Shown here piece by piece: positions 60,660-64,000 of a stretch of 64,000 nucleotides of DNA. The DNA lies in the NCBI RefSeq assembly GCF_000498395.2, contig NZ_CP010979.1:6557849-6621848 (forward strand). Direction: 5' to 3'. Source of the DNA: Pseudomonas putida S13.1.2 (GTDB lineage Bacteria; Pseudomonadota; Gammaproteobacteria; Pseudomonadales; Pseudomonadaceae). The notes beneath the pieces are model-generated. The model was not told the DNA's origin and searched no databases. It worked only from the letters and a program-made list of their open reading frames with translations. The translations under genes and the position numbers were made by a program. The first letter of the stretch is position 1; each line of letters opens with the position of its first letter.

Positions 60660-60932
60660 TCAATCAGCCTTCTTCTCCGCCGTTTTCAGTTCCTTGATCC
60701 GCTGGTCTATCAGCTGGCACTTGTCGGGCAAGTCCTTGCTCGCCGTCCCTAGATCCATCCCTTGAAGCTCGTCGTTGATCTCCTTCGCCTTCTGCGGGTT
60801 CTGCTCGGTCAACTGGGTCACCAACCCGGCCAGCTCTTCTCGTTTCTGCGTGGCTTCTTCCGGTGTGCACGCCCAGGCGGGCAAAGCGCAGGACAGTGCA
60901 ATGGCGCAGGTAATCGGCAGCAGCGGTTTCAT
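60660..60932 (-). CDS. Small secreted helical protein, unknown function
   Basis: 90 residues with a signal peptide (MKPLLPITCAIALSCALPAW, then AC) and a strongly charged helical mature part (ATQKREELAGLVTQLTEQNP; DKCQLIDQRIKELKTAEKKA). Two mature cysteines may pair. I do not recognise a named family. A GGTAGAAAGG site precedes the ATG. Confidence 0.75.
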   Translation of the reverse strand: MKPLLPITCAIALSCALPAWACTPEEATQKREELAGLVTQLTEQNPQKAKEINDELQGMDLGTASKDLPDKCQLIDQRIKELKTAEKKAD

Positions 60933-61021
60933 CCTTTCTACCTCTAGCGGTGGCTATGCGCGGTGGAACGTTGCGGCGGCAAGCAAGTTCAACCTTGGCG
61001 ACCGATGGCGCAGATGTGTTA

Positions 61022-61315
61022 TCAGCCAGCGAGGTGAGGCCGCGCCGTCATGTCTATTCCCAATGCCTTCATCACGGTCAGAAACGACTTCAGCGTAGGG
61101 TTGCCATGTTCGCTGAATGACCTGTAAAGCTGCTCTCGGGACAGCCCAGTCTCTTTCGCCAGTTCGCTCATGCCCTTGGCGCGTGCAACCACGCCGACAG
61201 CTTTAGCGACATAGCTGGCATCGCCGGTTTCAAGTGCATCGGTCATGAACTGCGCGATTGCTTCAGGTGTAGTGAGATACGCGGCAGGATCGAATTCAGA
61301 GAAGGTTTCAGTCAT
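61022..61315 (-). CDS. Orphan HigA-like antitoxin (addiction-module antidote)
   Basis: 97 residues starting MTETFSEFDPAAYLTTPEAI with GTGGAGGA upstream. The C-terminal HTH reads GMSELAKETGLSREQLYRSF followed by SEHGNPTLKSFLTVMKALGI. This is the 'addiction module antidote' branch whose toxin (a RelE/HigB-type protein) is normally encoded just upstream. No toxin frame exists in the 220 nt upstream on the same strand, nor downstream. It probably regulates its own promoter through the palindrome at 61,369-61,386. Confidence 0.85.
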   Translation of the reverse strand: MTETFSEFDPAAYLTTPEAIAQFMTDALETGDASYVAKAVGVVARAKGMSELAKETGLSREQLYRSFSEHGNPTLKSFLTVMKALGIDMTARPHLAG

Positions 61316-61368
61316 TTTGCATCCTCCACGAACGCAGAATCTGGATTCGGGTTTCTTCATCAAGTGAA

Positions 61369-61386
61369 TGTAGTTTTTAAACTACA
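61369..61386. promoter_or_regulatory. 18-bp palindrome upstream of the orphan antitoxin gene
   Basis: TGTAGTTTTTAAACTACA has 8-bp perfect arms around a TT centre. It lies 54 nt upstream of the antitoxin start, as expected for the auto-repression operator of an HTH antitoxin. No second copy was noticed in the window. Confidence 0.6.
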
Positions 61387-61535
61387 CAAGACGAGACAGC
61401 TAATGGTTTCTGTCTATTGCTGCCTACGCGGCTTCAGACCGTGGCATCCATCCAGCCTTCATCTTTCGGAACACCGCTTGCACCGGCAGGTCCCAACCTG
61501 TGTACCTCTTCCGTCCACAGCAGGAGCCCGTAGCC

Positions 61536-61931
61536 ATGAGCATCGCTTACGATTGGGACCTGATCGAACGTTTGCTGCACGAAGTGCAGAACGGCGCCGG
61601 TCATAGCTTTACGCCACGCCCCTATGCCGAACAGCACGCCGCGGCCCAGGCCGCCAAGGGTGAGCCGGTGGGGGATCTGGATCACCTTAAAACCCACGCT
61701 TGTGAGTATGAAAAGCTGCTGTTCGAGCGTGGCTTCATCGAAAGCCGGCCTGAAGAGGAGGGCGGCAATGGCGAAAACTTTGTGCTGACCGAGCGCGGGT
61801 TACGCTTGTTGAGCCTGATCGACAGCAGCATCCCGGGCTTCGAACACCCGCGCCAGGTGCTGGACGAACAGGCGGATGCGCTGGATGAGGCAACCTTCGA
61901 ACAGGTGTCTTCGAAGGCGCAGATCGCTTGA
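61536..61931 (+). CDS. DUF2513-family protein
   Basis: 131 residues, MSIAYDWDLIERLLHEVQNG at the start, with a CAGGAG site. The YDWDLIE.LL.EVQ opening and a winged-helix-like part (HACEYEKLLFERGFIESRPE; FVLTERGLRLLSLI) match DUF2513, often phage- or defence-associated and possibly DNA-binding. It is the only such gene here, next to an orphan antitoxin, with no phage genes around. The function is unknown. Confidence 0.8.
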   Translation: MSIAYDWDLIERLLHEVQNGAGHSFTPRPYAEQHAAAQAAKGEPVGDLDHLKTHACEYEKLLFERGFIESRPEEEGGNGENFVLTERGLRLLSLIDSSIPGFEHPRQVLDEQADALDEATFEQVSSKAQIA

Positions 61932-62037
61932 GGTCGTTTTGAGGCTGGCAACAGCGGGTACGGAAACCCGATAATCGGTAGCTTCTGAATACTGCCGAGC
62001 CTATGCCCATGCTTGCGAACACCCTAGAGGCCCGCCT

Positions 62038-62964
62038 ATGAGCGCGGTCCGCAAGAACCCTGACGCCTTTGCCTTTCAGGTGATGCTGGGCCTGTGCCTG
62101 ATCTGGGGTTGCCAGCAGGTGCTGATCAAGACCGCCGCCGTCGACATCGCGCCGGTGATGCAGGCCGCGCTGCGCAATGGCATCGCCGCTGTGCTGGTGG
62201 CGCTGATGCTGTGCTGGCGCGGTGGCTGGGATCAGGTCGGCAGCACATGGCGCGCGGGTTTGCTCGCGGGCGGGCTGTTTGGTGTGGAGTTCCTGTTCAT
62301 CGCAGAAGGCCTGAAGCTGACGTCGGCGGCGCACATGTCGGTGTTCCTCTATACCGCACCGGTGTTTACCGCGTTGGGCCTGCATTTCCGGCTACCCAGC
62401 GAGCGCCTGCGGTTTTTGCAATGGCTGGGGATTTTGTTGGCATTCGGTGGCATTGCCATGGCGTTTGCTGGCGGCATGTCGTTCGAGCAGATGGATGGCC
62501 GCATGCTGCTGGGCGATGCCTTTGGCGTGATTGCCGGCCTGGCGTGGGGGGCGACCACCGTAGTGGTGCGCTGCTCGCGGCTGTCGGAAGCACCGGCAAC
62601 CTTGACCTTGTTCTATCAGCTGGCGGTGGGGTTTGCTGGCCTGTTGCTGATTGCCCTGCTCAGCGGACAAATCGGCGCCGTGTCGCTGACACCCTTGGCG
62701 ATGGGCAGTGTGCTGTTCCAGGGGATTGTGGTGTCGTTCATCAGTTACCTGACCTGGTTCTGGTTGCTGCGCAAATACCTGGCGTCCAACCTGGCGGTGT
62801 TTTCGTTCATTACCCCGCTGTTCGGGGTGACCTTCGGGGTGCTGCTGCTGGATGAGCCGTTGAGCGTCAATTTCGTGATCGGCGCGCTGTTGGTGTTGCT
62901 GGGCGTGGTTCTGGTGAGTGCCGAGCCTTGGGTGAAGCAGCAATTGCGCAAGCTGGTGGGTTGA
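62038..62964 (+). CDS. EamA/DMT-family transporter
   Basis: 308 residues with ten predicted helices in two EamA repeats (LGLCLIWGCQQVLIKTAAVD; FITPLFGVTFGVLLLDEPLS). The pattern is that of RhaT/YdcZ-like metabolite exporters. It stands alone between the DUF2513 gene and a REP pair. The start ATG at 62,038 has AGAGG upstream. The substrate is unknown. Confidence 0.9.
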   Translation: MSAVRKNPDAFAFQVMLGLCLIWGCQQVLIKTAAVDIAPVMQAALRNGIAAVLVALMLCWRGGWDQVGSTWRAGLLAGGLFGVEFLFIAEGLKLTSAAHMSVFLYTAPVFTALGLHFRLPSERLRFLQWLGILLAFGGIAMAFAGGMSFEQMDGRMLLGDAFGVIAGLAWGATTVVVRCSRLSEAPATLTLFYQLAVGFAGLLLIALLSGQIGAVSLTPLAMGSVLFQGIVVSFISYLTWFWLLRKYLASNLAVFSFITPLFGVTFGVLLLDEPLSVNFVIGALLVLLGVVLVSAEPWVKQQLRKLVG

Positions 62965-62969
62965 AGGTT

Positions 62970-63080
62970 GCCTGTGCTGGCCCTATCGCCGGCAAGCCAG
63001 CTCCCACAGGAGTACCTCCGGCCTTGAAGTGGTACGGATACCGGTGGGAGCTGGCTTGCCGGCGATAGGGCCAGTACAGG
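62970..63080. repeat. REP pair of the GCCGGCAAG class
   Basis: Inverted units TGGCCCTATCGCCGGCAAGC and GGCTTGCCGGCGATAGGGCC lie between the convergent DMT and MFS genes. Confidence 0.9.
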
Positions 63081-63093
63081 CAAAACCAGTTAA

Positions 63094-64000
63094 TCAGGCT
63101 GAGCGGGTTGCTGCCTGGCAACCTTGGATACTCTGCCCGCTGGTGATCACCAGCCCGCCCGCCAGCCCCAGGCCCACCGCCGCCAGCATCAACGCCGGCT
63201 GCAGCCCGCCGCTGTAATGGCTACTGACCGCAGCCAACAACGGCCCGCTCAACTGCCCCAGGGCAAAGCACGCGGTCAGCAGCCCGGCATTGCGCTGCGT
63301 AGCATGCGGTGCCAGCTCCCGCGAGCGCTGCATCACCAGTTGCATGCAGGCCAGGAACGGCCCGCCACACAGCACCACACCCAGCGCCAACCCGATACCC
63401 CCGCCCATCAGGCAGGCCAGCACACCAAGCCCCTGCAACCACAGGGTCGCGGTCAGCCAGGTCGAGGTGCGGCCACCACGGCGCAGGCTCACCAGCATCA
63501 CCCCCAGCGCTGCCGCCAGGCCAAACGCCGGCCAGAACAGGTCGGCCATCCACTGCCCGCGAAACTGCTGGTTGGCCATCTGCGACAGGAAGGTGGCCGG
63601 CAGGATGTAACCCACGCCGTACAGCGCGTATACCAGCCCCAGGCGGCCAATGCCGACGCTGCGGGTCGGGCCCGGGTGCGCTGGCGATGAGGTTGGCGCA
63701 GCTTGCAGTGCGCGTGGCAACCAAGTCCGCACGGCCACCAGCATCACTAGCGCAGCCACGGCGTAGATCAGCCACAGTGCTGCCGAGCCCAGCCCAGCCA
63801 AGTGCGCCAGCAGTGCCAACAGGCCGGTCACGGCGATGCCCAGGCCGGGCCCTGCAAACACCAGGGCACCCAGCCGTTGGCGGTTGTGCGCGTTGGCTAC
63901 CTGCTGGCTGAGGCTGGTGATCATCACCAGCACCCAGGCACTGGCCACGCCGGTGCCAAAGCGCAGCAGCAGGTGGCTCCAGAAACCGTCGGCGGCCCAT
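63094..64000 (-). CDS. YbfB/YjiJ-family MFS transporter (partial)
   Basis: The 3' 302 codons are present; the frame is still open at the right edge (DGFWSHLLLRFGTGVASAWV), so the start lies outside the window. About nine helices are visible. The blocks TSLSQQVANAHNRQRLGALV, YALYGVGYILPATFLSQMAN and GGPFLACMQLVMQRSRELAP match the YbfB/YjiJ group of major facilitator proteins. An internal GTG at 63,948 is not taken as the start because the upstream peptide is conserved-looking membrane sequence. The substrate is unknown. Confidence 0.88.
   Translation of the reverse strand, partial: WAADGFWSHLLLRFGTGVASAWVLVMITSLSQQVANAHNRQRLGALVFAGPGLGIAVTGLLALLAHLAGLGSAALWLIYAVAALVMLVAVRTWLPRALQAAPTSSPAHPGPTRSVGIGRLGLVYALYGVGYILPATFLSQMANQQFRGQWMADLFWPAFGLAAALGVMLVSLRRGGRTSTWLTATLWLQGLGVLACLMGGGIGLALGVVLCGGPFLACMQLVMQRSRELAPHATQRNAGLLTACFALGQLSGPLLAAVSSHYSGGLQPALMLAAVGLGLAGGLVITSGQSIQGCQAATRSA

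Overview
The window is a GC-rich chromosomal segment of a fluorescent pseudomonad, most likely of the Pseudomonas putida group. The evidence is the protein content, the gene order fadD2-fadD1 next to a MaoC hydratase (the order of P. aeruginosa PA3302-PA3299), and about sixteen intergenic REP/BIME palindromes of the P. putida type. No rRNA, tRNA or CRISPR array was seen.

Layout. 1-11,804 (minus strand): a tightly packed, translationally coupled run of 14 genes that looks like a catabolic operon with its own ABC importer. It holds a Rieske oxygenase (cut by the window edge), a small HTH-like protein, a VOC/extradiol-type dioxygenase, an aldehyde dehydrogenase, an L-aspartate dehydrogenase, a TPP decarboxylase-type enzyme, two SDRs, an IclR regulator, an alpha/beta hydrolase, a cupin and three transport genes. 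The gene order resembles the P. aeruginosa PA3501-PA3514 region; the substrate is unknown. 12,096-17,529: DMT exporter, aceK, a lipoprotein, and fecI-fecR. 17,755-20,202: the cognate TonB-dependent siderophore receptor with a good FecI-type promoter. 20,309-29,026: S1-domain protein, a beta-helix protein, CsbD, YihY, peptide deformylase, GNAT, DUF2790, and an ECF42-like cluster (SnoaL, DGPF, a frameshifted AHSA1 gene, sigma factor). 29,152-34,501: fatty-acid block phaJ, lipase, fadD2, fadD1. 36,098-38,794: gamma-glutamylpolyamine genes. 39,367-52,833: hrpA, a FabH-type ketosynthase, porin, FemAB-like protein, ABC exporter, ppiA, hydrolase, LysR, azoR. 55,846-64,000: two transporters, MscS channel, DEAD-box helicase, an orphan antitoxin, DUF2513, a DMT transporter and an MFS gene cut by the right edge.

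Mobile DNA. Two nearly identical copies of an IS110-family (IS1111-group) element lie in inverted orientation at 34,637-36,072 and 52,949-55,637. Each sits at the same position inside a REP palindrome. The 253-nt non-coding stretch after the transposase contains a small hairpin whose loop matches the REP target, and a second hairpin resembling the element's own circular junction. These are the expected signs of a bridge RNA that programs insertion into REP. In the second copy a 1,250-bp IS3-family element with a CCT target duplication has landed exactly in the REP-matching hairpin and splits the presumed guide. This is the most interesting feature of the window.

Other points worth following: three consecutive perfect stem-loops in front of a DUF2790 gene, an SDR with its catalytic Tyr and Lys replaced, a GNAT gene that seems to start at a rare codon, and an antitoxin without a toxin but with an 18-bp palindromic operator.
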